Source of the DNA: Cecembia calidifontis
GTDB taxonomy: Bacteria > Bacteroidota > Bacteroidia > Cytophagales > Cyclobacteriaceae
Direction of reading: 5' to 3'
DNA length: 64,000 nucleotides
Assembly (NCBI RefSeq): GCF_004216715.1
Contig: NZ_SGXG01000001.1
Span: forward strand, 4,262,501-4,326,500
A program made the position numbers and the translations under genes. The notes beneath the pieces are model-generated. The model saw nothing but the letters and a program-made list of their open reading frames with translations. It did no database searches and was not told where the DNA came from. This document shows positions 33,332-42,536 of this stretch, in pieces (the first letter of the stretch is position 1; each line of letters begins with the position of its first letter).

Positions 33332-33367
33332 GCTCTTGTAAACACTGTTTTTACAAGAGCTTTTTTT
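33332..33367 (+). terminator. Strong terminator downstream of the tRNA fragment
   Basis: Perfect 11-bp stem GCTCTTGTAAA (33332-33342) / TTTACAAGAGC (33350-33360), 7-nt loop, then seven T. Its distance from the tRNA-like 3' end (26 nt) suits the native terminator of the tRNA gene that was the target. Confidence 0.9.
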
Positions 33368-33553
33368 GTATGAAATTTTAAATCCCCGCTTCCAAAGCAG
33401 GAACAAGTGACATGGTGCAGGGTGGTTCATATTCTTGAAAATAATGGACAGGGATTTAAAGGCAAAAAATCAATAACTTATGTGATTTTTATCAGGGTTT
33501 AAGTCAAAGTTTTAAAATAGCTTAGGGTATATCAAACTAAAACCCTTTTAGCC

Positions 33554-33970
33554 ATGAAAAATAGAGAGCCCGCCAGCAAGATCATGACCACCAAAGTTCA
33601 TGCTGTACAGGAAAATGATACCTTACAGGATGTGGTTGCCCTATTCAGAAAACACAAAATCAGGCACGTTCCGGTCCTTTCAGGAAAGAAAATTGCCGGA
33701 ATAATAAGTAGAACAGATATCAATAGATTGACCTTCGGAGCACTATTCGAAAACCAGGAAGGTGCGGATGAAGCAATCTTGGAAATTTTAAGCATTCCTC
33801 AGGTGATGACATCCAAACTAAAAGTTGTAAACGCGGAGGATTCCATAAGGGATGTAGCGGAAATCTTTGCCAATGAAGAATTTCATGCCTTACCTGTGGT
33901 GGATGGTGAAGAACTCAAAGGAATCGTCACTACCACAGATATCATACAATACATGCTCGATCAGTATTAG
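33554..33970 (+). CDS. Two-CBS-domain protein
   Basis: A 138-aa protein made of two CBS domains: residues about 8-68 (IMTTKVHAVQENDTLQDVV, HVPVLSGKKIAGIISRTDI) and 80-138 (VMTSKLKVVNAEDSIRDVA, ALPVVDGEELKGIVTTTDI). Tandem CBS pairs bind adenine nucleotides such as AMP or ATP and regulate partner proteins. It stands alone as the first chromosomal gene after the element junction, with no partner gene beside it. Confidence 0.9.
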   Translation: MKNREPASKIMTTKVHAVQENDTLQDVVALFRKHKIRHVPVLSGKKIAGIISRTDINRLTFGALFENQEGADEAILEILSIPQVMTSKLKVVNAEDSIRDVAEIFANEEFHALPVVDGEELKGIVTTTDIIQYMLDQY

Positions 33971-33979
33971 GAGATCAAT

Positions 33980-34219
33980 TCACTTTTCTAAGGACTGATC
34001 GGTTGCCTGAAACACACTTTTTGATCCCCTTTGACAACATTGGGGACATAAGGAGGCATTGGGGTTGAAGTGAATAGCTTTTTTCAATGCCTCTTTTGCA
34101 TGTTGATAATGGCCTATATATTCTCTTTTTTCGACAGGTGGTAAGGACAAACAGTTCCTGTCATGTATTTCATAAATGCCGTTTGGATTACTTTCAATTG
34201 ATATGTAAAAGAATTTCAT
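33980..34219 (-). CDS. Hypothetical protein, 79 aa
   Basis: A small soluble protein with no recognised family. FYISIESNPNGIYEIHDRNCLSL begins it; a helical middle follows; CPQCCQRG near residue 58 gives a C-x-x-C pair that, with Cys22 and a His, could bind zinc. It is convergent with the CBS gene, 9 nt between the stops. Confidence 0.6.
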   Translation of the reverse strand: MKFFYISIESNPNGIYEIHDRNCLSLPPVEKREYIGHYQHAKEALKKAIHFNPNASLCPQCCQRGSKSVFQATDQSLEK

Positions 34220-34261
34220 ATGTACATGTTTATTTCCAAAATTAAGCCTATGCTACCTTAA

Positions 34262-34289
34262 AAAAAATACCCTGTATAGGGTATTTTTT
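34262..34289. terminator. Bidirectional terminator-like palindrome
   Basis: AAAAAATACCCT-N4-AGGGTATTTTTT, a perfect 12-bp palindrome with A/T flanks. It lies between the upstream end of the 79-aa gene and the 3' end of the DUF4174 gene on the minus strand, where it can end the latter's transcript. Confidence 0.75.
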
Positions 34290-34330
34290 ACTTAAAAAAA
34301 GCGGTTTTATTCAACTCGATAGTAGATTAG

Positions 34331-34738
34331 TCATGTTTTTGACCCAATCTCTGATCTTCTCATCGGCATACTGTCAATGGTTTTAAAAATGTAACCCCAA
34401 TCCAATTCTCCTTCTTTACGCAATTTAACCCCTCCATCTAAACCTATCAGCACCCAGCATGCCTCCTCACAGGATGCCCCAAATTTTTTTCTGATTTCTG
34501 AAATGTAAGCATTTGAAAAATCTACCTGAGAATTGGAATTTAGGATCTCATCAAAAACAAAATAAACTATTTTTCTTTCCCTGACTCCCTCCTCCAATTC
34601 ATGGCTTAATTTTGGAAAAGTCCCCGACTTTCCTGGAAAGTAAAGGACAATCCGGTTCTTCCATCGAAGGTCCTCAATTTTTTGGGGCTTTTCTCCCATC
34701 ATCATTGCCATTAGAAAAAAACAAAGAAGAAATCTCAT
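34331..34738 (-). CDS. DUF4174 domain protein
   Basis: A 135-aa protein with a short hydrophobic N-terminus (signal peptide, about 1-15) and a DUF4174 thioredoxin-like core: LRWKNRIVLYF at the start, IVYFVFDE in the middle, and CWVLIGLDGGVKLR before the end. The family has a thioredoxin-like fold without the CxxC; its role is unknown. It stands alone between the metallophosphoesterase gene and the terminator-like palindrome. Confidence 0.75.
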   Translation of the reverse strand: MRFLLCFFLMAMMMGEKPQKIEDLRWKNRIVLYFPGKSGTFPKLSHELEEGVRERKIVYFVFDEILNSNSQVDFSNAYISEIRKKFGASCEEACWVLIGLDGGVKLRKEGELDWGYIFKTIDSMPMRRSEIGSKT

Positions 34739-34825
34739 TACCTAATAACCGTTGTAGCCCGGCATTGGTTTTCAATGATTTGCAAAAAAGACAACTTTTA
34801 ACTTCTGTTTTGTCGAAAACCACTT

Positions 34826-36097
34826 CTACTTTCTTCTTAGCTCAATAACTGTAATTTCAGGCCAGATACCTACCCTTCCTGAAAAAGCATGGAAACCAAA
34901 ACCACGGTTAACATACAGATATCTCCCATTGAAAGAGGTCAAACCTGCCCAATTGGGATACCTGTATTGAACAGGGCTCCATCTGATAATCGGAGTTTCT
35001 ATTCCAAATTGCATCCCATGGGTATGTCCCGAAAGGGTCAGGTGAACGGTATTCTTTTGTCTTTTCACCTCTTCATCCCAATGGGATGGATCATGTGAAA
35101 GCAATATTTTAAACTCATCGGAAGATGTTCCTTCCATTGCTTTTTCCAAGTCCCCTCTTGCACCGAAACCCACTCCCCAGTTTTCAACTCCCAACAAAAC
35201 CAGATGCTGCCCATCTTTTTCAATCCGCACGTTTTCATTTCTAAGCAATTGAAAACCTAATCTTTCATGTTGCTTTAGAAAGGACTTAAAATTCTCTTCT
35301 TTGGCCTCTTTGCTTGGCCATGGGATGTAATCCCCATAATCATGGTTCCCAATAATGGAAAACTGTCCATAGGCTGCTTTTATTTTTGAAAATTGCTCAA
35401 TAAAGGGATCTATTTCATCGGCCCTGTGATTGACCAAATCACCTGTAAACACAAATAGATCAGACCCCTGTTCCATAGCCAGATCAATGCCTTTTTGGAC
35501 ATGGTTTGGATTTTTAAAACTGCCTATATGAATATCCGAAATCTGAGTAATGGTAAATCCATCAAAAGCCTCCGGCAAATCTTCAAAATAGATGGTCTCC
35601 TTATGTACTTTAAAATTGTGTTTTCCGAAAGCCATTCCATAGACAAAACCAAAAAAAGGAATCATGGCCACACTGACAGCCACTATACTCACCCAGGTCT
35701 TTCTGCTTGGAAAAACGAAATTCTCTGAGCCATTGGACAAGTACAACACTCCTGCCTGAATGTTTCTGAAAATATCCTCTGCAAAAAGGAAAATAATACA
35801 AACTAACTGGGTGACCACTACCGTTAGAAAAACATTCAGTAGGGTTTGGGTAGAAAGTGTAAACTCACCTGTAATGGAAATTTTGACAAATGTATAGATA
35901 TACCAGACCGAGATTCCACCAAATACCAACCAATAGCCAATGTGGACTGCATTTCTGTATTTTTCTGTGGAAATTCCCTGAGAAAGTGTCTTTACCGCCT
36001 GGAATACATACCAGTTCAAAAAAGTAGAAAATAATAAAATCGCCAAGAGGAAAATAGTGGCTCCCAATAAATTCATATGAATGTGTCTAGTTTTCAT
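34826..36097 (-). CDS. Membrane-bound metallophosphoesterase
   Basis: A 423-aa protein. Four transmembrane helices (about 10-33, 49-70, 85-106 and 135-156) are followed by a calcineurin-like phosphoesterase domain (about 178-410). It holds all metal-binding motifs: SDIHIGS, GDLVNH, GNHDYG, LSHDPSHW and GHTHGMQ. It is related to YkuE/YaeI-type enzymes, some of which cleave UDP-diacylglucosamine or lipid phosphates. The substrate here is unknown. The domain after the last helix is most likely periplasmic. Confidence 0.88.
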   Translation of the reverse strand: MKTRHIHMNLLGATIFLLAILLFSTFLNWYVFQAVKTLSQGISTEKYRNAVHIGYWLVFGGISVWYIYTFVKISITGEFTLSTQTLLNVFLTVVVTQLVCIIFLFAEDIFRNIQAGVLYLSNGSENFVFPSRKTWVSIVAVSVAMIPFFGFVYGMAFGKHNFKVHKETIYFEDLPEAFDGFTITQISDIHIGSFKNPNHVQKGIDLAMEQGSDLFVFTGDLVNHRADEIDPFIEQFSKIKAAYGQFSIIGNHDYGDYIPWPSKEAKEENFKSFLKQHERLGFQLLRNENVRIEKDGQHLVLLGVENWGVGFGARGDLEKAMEGTSSDEFKILLSHDPSHWDEEVKRQKNTVHLTLSGHTHGMQFGIETPIIRWSPVQYRYPNWAGLTSFNGRYLYVNRGFGFHAFSGRVGIWPEITVIELRRK

Positions 36098-36154
36098 CTA
36101 AATACTAAGCTTGACCCAAAATGGTTCCAAAAAGATTATCAGTTATTCAAAAAA

Positions 36155-36994
36155 TCAAAGCAACTTGATCCACACCTCAGTTTTTAGATCAGTTAAGGCG
36201 GTCCCGCCAAAGGAACCCTGGACAGGTGCGACCAATTCCGGGGAATAGCCTGCAGCCAGGGGGATATAATGATTATCTGAAAACAATCCCAAACTCGGAT
36301 CTAAACCCACCCATCCAGCACCAGGAAGAAAAACCTCCACCCATGCATGCAATTCATGGCCTTCTGTCAACTCAGGATTGAAAGCATAGCCACTGACAAA
36401 CCGTGATGCAAGACCTACATTTCTCAGCATATGCACAAGCATCCAGCTGAGGTCCCTACAGGAGCCCTTTTTTTGATCAAAAGTAAAATCCGGAGACCAA
36501 AGACTTTGCTCTTCCCTTATAATATGCCCCCATTGGGCATGGATACTCTCTGTCAATGAAAACAAAAAAGCAACCATATCCCCAGAGGCCTTGATGAGAC
36601 GGTGGACATACCTTTGAAATGCTTCATGGGTGTCTGTTTCCAGAAAGGCTTTCAGAAAAATATGTTTTTCTGGGCTGTATTGGAAAAATGAAAAAGGATA
36701 TGTTATAAACTCAGTAAAAAGAAAACCAAATGGGTTGAAAGGTTTGAGTTCGATGATATAATCTGCATCAATAGACAAATGATCCGTTTCCTCCTGAAAC
36801 CAAGTTTGGTAATGCGCATTGCCCATCATATCTATCCTTTCATGAATGGCAATTGGCTCCGGATCACATTTAATCTGCCCCTTTTCAATCTGAAAGTAAG
36901 ACCTTTGCTGGGGGATTAAAAATAAAAAATGTGGATTCAGTATTACATTTTCAGAATATTGGTACTGCGTAAAGTGCTGAATCTCCAATCTCAT
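36155..36994 (-). CDS. Transglutaminase-like protein of the Anbu operon
   Basis: A 279-aa protein with an N-terminal transglutaminase-associated region (about 1-100: RLEIQHFTQYQYSENV) and a cysteine-protease-like core. The catalytic triad is C179 (KKGSCRDLSWM), H216 (ELHAWVE) and D232 (GLDPSLG). In Anbu operons this partner is conserved and is thought to act as peptidase or amide ligase on the same substrate. Its ATG overlaps the Anbu stop by 4 nt. It is the last gene of four. Confidence 0.9.
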   Translation of the reverse strand: MRLEIQHFTQYQYSENVILNPHFLFLIPQQRSYFQIEKGQIKCDPEPIAIHERIDMMGNAHYQTWFQEETDHLSIDADYIIELKPFNPFGFLFTEFITYPFSFFQYSPEKHIFLKAFLETDTHEAFQRYVHRLIKASGDMVAFLFSLTESIHAQWGHIIREEQSLWSPDFTFDQKKGSCRDLSWMLVHMLRNVGLASRFVSGYAFNPELTEGHELHAWVEVFLPGAGWVGLDPSLGLFSDNHYIPLAAGYSPELVAPVQGSFGGTALTDLKTEVWIKLL

Positions 36995-37734
36995 GAATTG
37001 TCCGTTGAATGCGAAACTTCAAAAAATGCTTTTTCCAATACTTCCGCAGGAAGTTCCTTGATGGCCTCTTTAATTCTTTCATTCCAAAAATTGGAAATAT
37101 GCTCCAATTCCTTTTGTTCAAATCTCCTCTCCACAGTATGGTAGTGGTCATTTTGCAGGACCACTGTGTCAATGGGATAATCCACATCATTGGCTGATAT
37201 CCTCGTGGCATCAAATGCTAAAAAAGCACATTTCATTGCATATTCCAGAGAATCCTCATAATGCAGTGAGCGGCGGAGTACCGGATTACCTGCACCGGTA
37301 TTACCGATAGACACAAAAGGGGTTCCCCTTCTGATTTCAATCCAGTTGCCCTGAGGATAAAGCAGGTAAAGTTTAGGGGACTTGTCTTCTTCCAATTGGC
37401 CTCCGATTATGGAAAACAGATTGAAAGAAAGTCCTGCATCTTCCAGATTTCTCTTATCCTCCTCCGCTACGCGCTTCACTTGATTCCCAAACTCATTCAC
37501 CATCTTATATAATTTGGTGAAATCCTGGTCCTGCTCTTCAATCATCTCAGAAAAATAGGTGATTGCCTTGTCCCTCACCGATCTCAAACCTGAGGTCATG
37601 ATAAAAAAAGTGTGCTTTTCTCTGTTTACGGTAAATACCTTTTTGGAAGTGGTGGTCTCAGTTCCGGAAGTAATTCTGGTATCTGAAAGCCCTACAATCC
37701 CATATTTTGTTTTTATTCCAAGGCAATAGGTCAT
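36991..37734 (-). CDS. Anbu (bacterial proteasome homologue) peptidase
   Basis: A 247-aa Ntn-hydrolase. Removing Met1 exposes Thr2 (MTYCLGIKTKYGIVGLSDTR), the expected nucleophile, with D18 and K/R residues placed as in proteasome beta subunits. YPIDTVVLQND and GNTGAGNPVLRR are family features. Anbu assembles into open helical rings rather than the closed 20S barrel; its substrate is unknown. It is coupled to the alpha-E gene upstream and the transglutaminase downstream by ATGA overlaps. Confidence 0.9.
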   Translation of the reverse strand: MTYCLGIKTKYGIVGLSDTRITSGTETTTSKKVFTVNREKHTFFIMTSGLRSVRDKAITYFSEMIEEQDQDFTKLYKMVNEFGNQVKRVAEEDKRNLEDAGLSFNLFSIIGGQLEEDKSPKLYLLYPQGNWIEIRRGTPFVSIGNTGAGNPVLRRSLHYEDSLEYAMKCAFLAFDATRISANDVDYPIDTVVLQNDHYHTVERRFEQKELEHISNFWNERIKEAIKELPAEVLEKAFFEVSHSTDNS

Positions 37735-38711
37735 TCCTGCATGCTATTTTGAGATATAAAGTTATCCTTAATTTGGAAGAAGTTGGCATTTATCTTATCA
37801 GAAACCTTATTTATTTTCATTTGGAGACTGTCGATGTATTCATGCAGGCCATTTTCAATGATTTCGGACACATCTGTAAATTCCAGCTGGGACCTGAGTT
37901 CTCCAATTGCTTTCTCAGCAGAATTTTTATATCCGGTATCATGGTTACCGGAAATTTTATGCAGGCAGTTCTCCGCTTCCCTTAAGCAATAAAATACTGA
38001 CCTTGGAAAATACTTGTTCAAAAGTAAGAACTCGACCACTTTGGCAGGCTCTATATTCCCGTACAACCTTCTATAGGTATTAAATGCGGTCACTGATTTA
38101 AGCAAAGCTGTCCAATGCAGGAAATCCAAGGGTGTGCCTACCAAGTTAGGCGATGGAAGAAGGATATGGTATTTGACATCCATTATCCTACTGGTCTTAT
38201 CTGCTCTTTCCAAAAACAAACCCAATTGCCTGAAATACCAGCCCTCTGTCCTTGCTACGGTGCTGTCCGCCAATCCATACAAAAGCAGTACCTGGTTTTT
38301 GACACTTTCGAAAAAAGACCTTGGATCTTCTTTGCTCCAGTCCTTTTTATCGGATCTTTTTTTCACATAATGATAGAGCTCATTCAATTTCTCCCAAGTT
38401 TCCTTGGTGAGGTTTTCCCTGATCACACGGGCATTTTCTCGGGCAAAATTGATGCTTGAAATAATCGAATTGGGATTATCGGTATCAAAGGTCAGGAAAT
38501 AAACCACATCTTTCCTATCAAAAGATTGGTACTTTTTCAAATACAGTTCATCATCGCCCGTAGCATAAACCAAAGGCTCCCACTGGGCCTTCATATCAGG
38601 AGGGAGGTCCAACATCAGATTGTAATTGACATCGATAAATCTGGCATAATTCTCGGCCCTTTCTAAGTACCTTCCCAGCCAGTATATAGAATCAGCGACT
38701 CGGCTTAGCAT
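37731..38711 (-). CDS. Alpha-E domain protein of the Anbu operon
   Basis: A 326-aa mostly helical protein of the alpha-E family (MLSRVADSIYWLGRYLERAENYARFIDVNYN at the start, split here by length; DKTSRIMDVKYH later). Alpha-E proteins always travel with circularly permuted ATP-grasp enzymes and transglutaminases. Their biochemical role is not established, though peptide-ligase partners suggest handling of a short peptide substrate. Its stop overlaps the Anbu start. Confidence 0.9.
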   Translation of the reverse strand: MLSRVADSIYWLGRYLERAENYARFIDVNYNLMLDLPPDMKAQWEPLVYATGDDELYLKKYQSFDRKDVVYFLTFDTDNPNSIISSINFARENARVIRENLTKETWEKLNELYHYVKKRSDKKDWSKEDPRSFFESVKNQVLLLYGLADSTVARTEGWYFRQLGLFLERADKTSRIMDVKYHILLPSPNLVGTPLDFLHWTALLKSVTAFNTYRRLYGNIEPAKVVEFLLLNKYFPRSVFYCLREAENCLHKISGNHDTGYKNSAEKAIGELRSQLEFTDVSEIIENGLHEYIDSLQMKINKVSDKINANFFQIKDNFISQNSMQE

Positions 38712-38735
38712 ATTTTCTCAATTCAAAGTTTTACA

Positions 38736-40163
38736 TCAATTATAAAGCACCCAGGTATCTTTACTTCCACCACCTTGGGAACTGTTCACGACCAATGACC
38801 CCTTTTTCAGGGCCACTCTGGTCAAAGCACCCGGAATCACTTCAATTTCTTCTCCATAAAGAATATAAGGTCTGAGGTCCACATGCCTTCCCTGCAATCC
38901 TTCTTCTGTCCAGGTAGGGACAGTGGACAGGGACAAGGTGGGCTGGGCAATGTAATTGGTAGGATTTTTTTTGATCAATTCCCTGAATTTGGAATGTTCT
39001 TCTTTACTTGCTTTGGGACCGATAAGCATACCATATCCCCCTGCAGCATTGGTTTCTTTGACCACCAACTGCTCAATATTTTCCAGCACATATTTCCTGT
39101 CCTTCTCCTCCCTGCAGAGAAAAGTGGGAACATTTTCCAAGATGGGATCCTCCCCTAAATAGTATTTTATTAGCCTTGGAACGTAAGCATAAACAGCCTT
39201 GTCATCCGCCACTCCTGTACCAGGCGCATTGGCAATAGAAATATTTCCAGCTTTATAGGCCTCAAAAATCCCAGGTAAACCTAACATAGAATGCGGATTG
39301 AAAGTCAGAGGATCTAAAAAAGTATCATCAATCCTCCTGTACAACACATCTATTTGTTCCAAGCCTTTAGTGGTCTGCATAAATACTTTTTTCCCCTTGG
39401 TAACCAGATCTACGCCTGACACCAATTCCACTCCCATTTGCAGGGCAAGGTAGGAATGCTCAAAATAGGCAGAATTGTAAATTCCAGGAGTCAAAACCCC
39501 AACAACCGGCTTATCCTTGTTGGAAATGTATTGAAGCATTTTCAACAACTTGACGGGGTAATCCGATACCGGCATTACTCCCAACTTATTGAACAGATCG
39601 GGATAAGCCCTTTTGATAATTTCCCTGCTTTCCAACATATAGGATACTCCTGAAGGACAACGGAGGTTATCTTCCAGGATATAATAATTTCCGTCATTGT
39701 TCCTTACTAAATCTGTCCCTGTAATATGGCACCAAATACCCTTGGGAGGTGTCAGGCCTACGCAGGGCTTGAGGTAATCTTTACTTCCCAGCACAAGGTC
39801 CTCTGGAATGACTTTATCTTTCAATGCTTTTTGGTCATTGTAGATATCCTGTATGAAAAGATTAAGGGCATAAATTCTTTGCTTCAATCCTGCCTCCAAC
39901 CGTACCCACTCCTGTTTGGGAATAATCCTCGGGATGATGTCCAAATGCAGAATTTTCTCAATGCCTTGGTTGTCGTGGTAGACATTGAAAGTCATTCCCA
40001 TAGCAACCTGATTTTTGTTGGCCGCATGTTGGAGCTGGGATATTCTTTTTGAACTGGTTTTTTCTAAAACTTTCAGAAATTCCTGGTAATGCCCTCTACA
40101 TTTACCCTCACCAGTGAACATTTCATCAAAATTCTCACCTACCTCGTATTTTTTTGTATCCAT
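38736..40163 (-). CDS. Circularly permuted ATP-grasp enzyme, Anbu operon
   Basis: A 475-aa protein of the circularly permuted ATP-grasp type 2 family. It should ligate an amino group to a carboxylate with ATP. Recognisable stretches are FNVYHDNQGIEKILHLDIIPRI, GTDLVRNNDGNYYILEDNLR with the acidic ATP/Mg region, RRIDDTFLDPLTF, and NAAGGYGMLIGPKAS near 370. It is first in the four-gene Anbu operon, 24 nt ahead of the alpha-E gene. No peptide substrate gene is nearby. Confidence 0.9.
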   Translation of the reverse strand: MDTKKYEVGENFDEMFTGEGKCRGHYQEFLKVLEKTSSKRISQLQHAANKNQVAMGMTFNVYHDNQGIEKILHLDIIPRIIPKQEWVRLEAGLKQRIYALNLFIQDIYNDQKALKDKVIPEDLVLGSKDYLKPCVGLTPPKGIWCHITGTDLVRNNDGNYYILEDNLRCPSGVSYMLESREIIKRAYPDLFNKLGVMPVSDYPVKLLKMLQYISNKDKPVVGVLTPGIYNSAYFEHSYLALQMGVELVSGVDLVTKGKKVFMQTTKGLEQIDVLYRRIDDTFLDPLTFNPHSMLGLPGIFEAYKAGNISIANAPGTGVADDKAVYAYVPRLIKYYLGEDPILENVPTFLCREEKDRKYVLENIEQLVVKETNAAGGYGMLIGPKASKEEHSKFRELIKKNPTNYIAQPTLSLSTVPTWTEEGLQGRHVDLRPYILYGEEIEVIPGALTRVALKKGSLVVNSSQGGGSKDTWVLYN

Positions 40164-40352
40164 TTTTGAAAATCCATAAAATCCATGTAGCCTATCAAGC
40201 TAAGATTTTTAATTGAGATTCAAAAATCCCATGGTATCGAAATCAAGGATTGGAAAGAATTTCCCAAAAAAAGTATGAAACCCAGATGATGAATTAGACT
40301 ACTTCGTTCCCTTTTCAGATTGATTTAAGGAAGCGTTCAAAAAAAAATAATA

Positions 40353-40381
40353 AGGCATGAGAAATAACCTCTCTCATGCCT
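40353..40381 (-). terminator. Terminator of metG
   Basis: Stem AGGCATGAGA (40353-40362) / TCTCATGCCT (40372-40381) with 9-nt loop. The A run before it (40339-40347) is a T run on the minus strand, placing it downstream of metG. Confidence 0.8.
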
Positions 40382-40437
40382 GTTGTTCGAATTGGGAAAA
40401 CCTTTAATCCCAAAAATTGAATTGGAATATTAAAGCC

Positions 40438-42498
40438 TTAGGAAATGGTTGCCCCATTGGCCAAGGACTGATGAGGTTGAAGGAGTTTCAAGCTTCCATC
40501 CCGGTCTTCTGCCATCAGAATCATACCTTCGGAATCAATTCCCATCATCTTTCTGGGTGCCAGATTGATCAACATCACCACCTGCTTGCCCACCAAGTCT
40601 TCTGGATTGAAATGCTCAGCCACTCCTGACAATACAGTCCTTTTCCCAAGTCCAGTATCAATTGTCAGCTTCAAAAGCTTCTTCGATTTAGGCATGGGCT
40701 CCGCTTCCAATACCTGTACCACCCTCATATCCAGTTTGGCAAAATCATCGTAAGTAATGATATCCTTCATGGGAGCAGCCTGGGCATTTGCCAACTCATT
40801 TTGCTTTTTGGCTTCCAACAATTTGTTCACCTGTGCTTCCACTACATTATCTTCCACTTTATCGAAAAGCAATTCAGCAGGCTGGATTTTAGCATCACCT
40901 TTAAGCAAATCAGAAGTTCCTGCATCCTGCCAATTTAAGCCTTGCAGATTGAACATTCCAAAGATTTTGGCAGCAGTAAACGGGAGAAACGGTTCCGCCA
41001 CAATGGCCAGATTAGCTGCAATATTCAATGCAATATTAAGTACCGTTCCTGTTCTTTCGGGGTCGGTTTTGATCGTTTTCCAAGGCTCTGTGTCTGCCAG
41101 GTATTTATTACCCATACGGGCGAAATCCATCACAAAAGAAAGCGCTTCACGGAACCTGTACCGCTCTATAGATGCAGCGATTTTTTCAGGGAATGCCTTC
41201 AATTCCTCCAGCACTTCCCTGTCAATTTGTTCCAAGGCAGCAACAGTAGGAACTTTCCCTTCAAAGAACTTGTGCGTCAGGACAACTGCCCTGTTGACAA
41301 AATTTCCAAAAATAGCTACCAGTTCGGAGTTATTCCTTGATTGGAAATCCTTCCAGGTAAAGTCGTTATCCTTAGTTTCAGGAGCATTGGCGGTCAACAC
41401 ATAACGAAGCACGTCCTGCTTACCCGGAAATTCCTGAAGATATTCATGTAACCACACCGCCCAGTTTCTTGAAGTTGAAATTTTATCTCCTTCCAAATTC
41501 AGAAACTCATTGGCCGGTACATTATCCGGTAATACATACCCGCCATGGGTCTTTAGAATGGCCGGGAAAATGATACAGTGGAATACAATATTGTCTTTTC
41601 CGATAAAGTGCACCAGCTTGGTATCCTCATCTTTCCAATAGGGTTCCCAGTCGATACCTTTCTCTGCTGCCCATTCTTTGGTGGAAGAAATATAGCCAAT
41701 CGGGGCATCAAACCATACGTAAAGTACCTTTCCTTCTGCACCTTCTACCGGAACTGGAATCCCCCAGTCCATATCTCTGGTCATGGACCTTGCCTGTAGT
41801 CCCTCACCTGCTTCCAACCATGAGCGGCATTGTCCCAGCACATTGTTTTTCCAATCGGACTCATGCTCGACCAAAATCCAGTTTTTCAGAAAATCTGTAT
41901 ATCTCGCCAAATCGAGAAACCAATGCTTGGTCTCTTTTAGAACCGGAGTACTGCCGGACAATTTGGATTTAGGATTGATCAGTTCGGTCGGGCTGAGAGA
42001 GGAGCCGCATTTCTCACATTGATCACCATAAGCGCCCTCATTTCCACATTTTGGGCAAGTGCCTTCGATATAGCGGTCAGCCAAAAACTGACCTGCCTCC
42101 TCATCGAAATATTGCTGGGTAGTCTGCTCCAGAAACTCGCCTTTTTCATAAAGGTCCCTGAAAAATCCAGAAGCTGTCTCATGGTGGATTTTAGCAGAAG
42201 TCCTTGAATAATGATCGAAACTGATTCCAAATTCCTTGAAACTTTGTTTCATCATTTCATGGTATCTGTCCACCACTTCCTGTGGTGAAATACCCTCTTT
42301 TCTGGCTTTGATGGTAATGGCGACCCCATGTTCGTCCGATCCACAGACAAAGGCTACATCCTTTTCATTGGAACGCAGGTACCTGACATAAATATCCGAT
42401 GGAATATAACAGCCGGCCAAATGCCCGATATGGAGCGGTCCATTGGCATAAGGCAGGGCAGCAGTGATGGTATATCTTTTAAATGATTTATTTTTCAT
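40438..42498 (-). CDS. metG: Methionyl-tRNA synthetase with C-terminal tRNA-binding domain
   Basis: A 686-aa class I synthetase charging tRNA-Met. HIGH is present as HIGHLAG (about residue 24), the zinc knuckle as CPKCGNEGAYGDQCEKCG (about 145-162), and the KMSKS loop as KISTS (about 340). An EMAP/Trbp111 tRNA-binding domain forms the last 110 residues (DDFAKLDMRVVQVLEAE, APRKMMGIDS). The open frame starts at 42540, overlapping the TetR stop; ATG 42498 (MKNKSFKRYTI) gives the normal N-terminus and follows a TATCTTTG promoter-like box by 10 nt. Confidence 0.95.
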   Translation of the reverse strand: MKNKSFKRYTITAALPYANGPLHIGHLAGCYIPSDIYVRYLRSNEKDVAFVCGSDEHGVAITIKARKEGISPQEVVDRYHEMMKQSFKEFGISFDHYSRTSAKIHHETASGFFRDLYEKGEFLEQTTQQYFDEEAGQFLADRYIEGTCPKCGNEGAYGDQCEKCGSSLSPTELINPKSKLSGSTPVLKETKHWFLDLARYTDFLKNWILVEHESDWKNNVLGQCRSWLEAGEGLQARSMTRDMDWGIPVPVEGAEGKVLYVWFDAPIGYISSTKEWAAEKGIDWEPYWKDEDTKLVHFIGKDNIVFHCIIFPAILKTHGGYVLPDNVPANEFLNLEGDKISTSRNWAVWLHEYLQEFPGKQDVLRYVLTANAPETKDNDFTWKDFQSRNNSELVAIFGNFVNRAVVLTHKFFEGKVPTVAALEQIDREVLEELKAFPEKIAASIERYRFREALSFVMDFARMGNKYLADTEPWKTIKTDPERTGTVLNIALNIAANLAIVAEPFLPFTAAKIFGMFNLQGLNWQDAGTSDLLKGDAKIQPAELLFDKVEDNVVEAQVNKLLEAKKQNELANAQAAPMKDIITYDDFAKLDMRVVQVLEAEPMPKSKKLLKLTIDTGLGKRTVLSGVAEHFNPEDLVGKQVVMLINLAPRKMMGIDSEGMILMAEDRDGSLKLLQPHQSLANGATIS

Positions 42499-42536
42499 GG
42501 ATTGCAAAGATAGGGAATTGGATGATTTGGAGGCCA

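Larger units (their letters stand above)
33052..33553. other. Element end and junction region, no gene
   Basis: No credible coding sequence. It contains a small terminator-like AAAAAGC/GCTTTTTT (33138-33154) after the HTH gene, GTATATTTACA (33156-33166), a nested hairpin (33178-33231), the tRNA-like attachment sequence (33290-33305) and a strong terminator (33332-33367). The last 170 nt before the CBS gene hold nothing recognisable. Confidence 0.5.

Noticed and set aside
33098..33430. A 110-codon minus-strand ORF across the junction
   Set aside because: It spans the hairpin, the tRNA fragment and the terminator, and its translation has no protein-like character.
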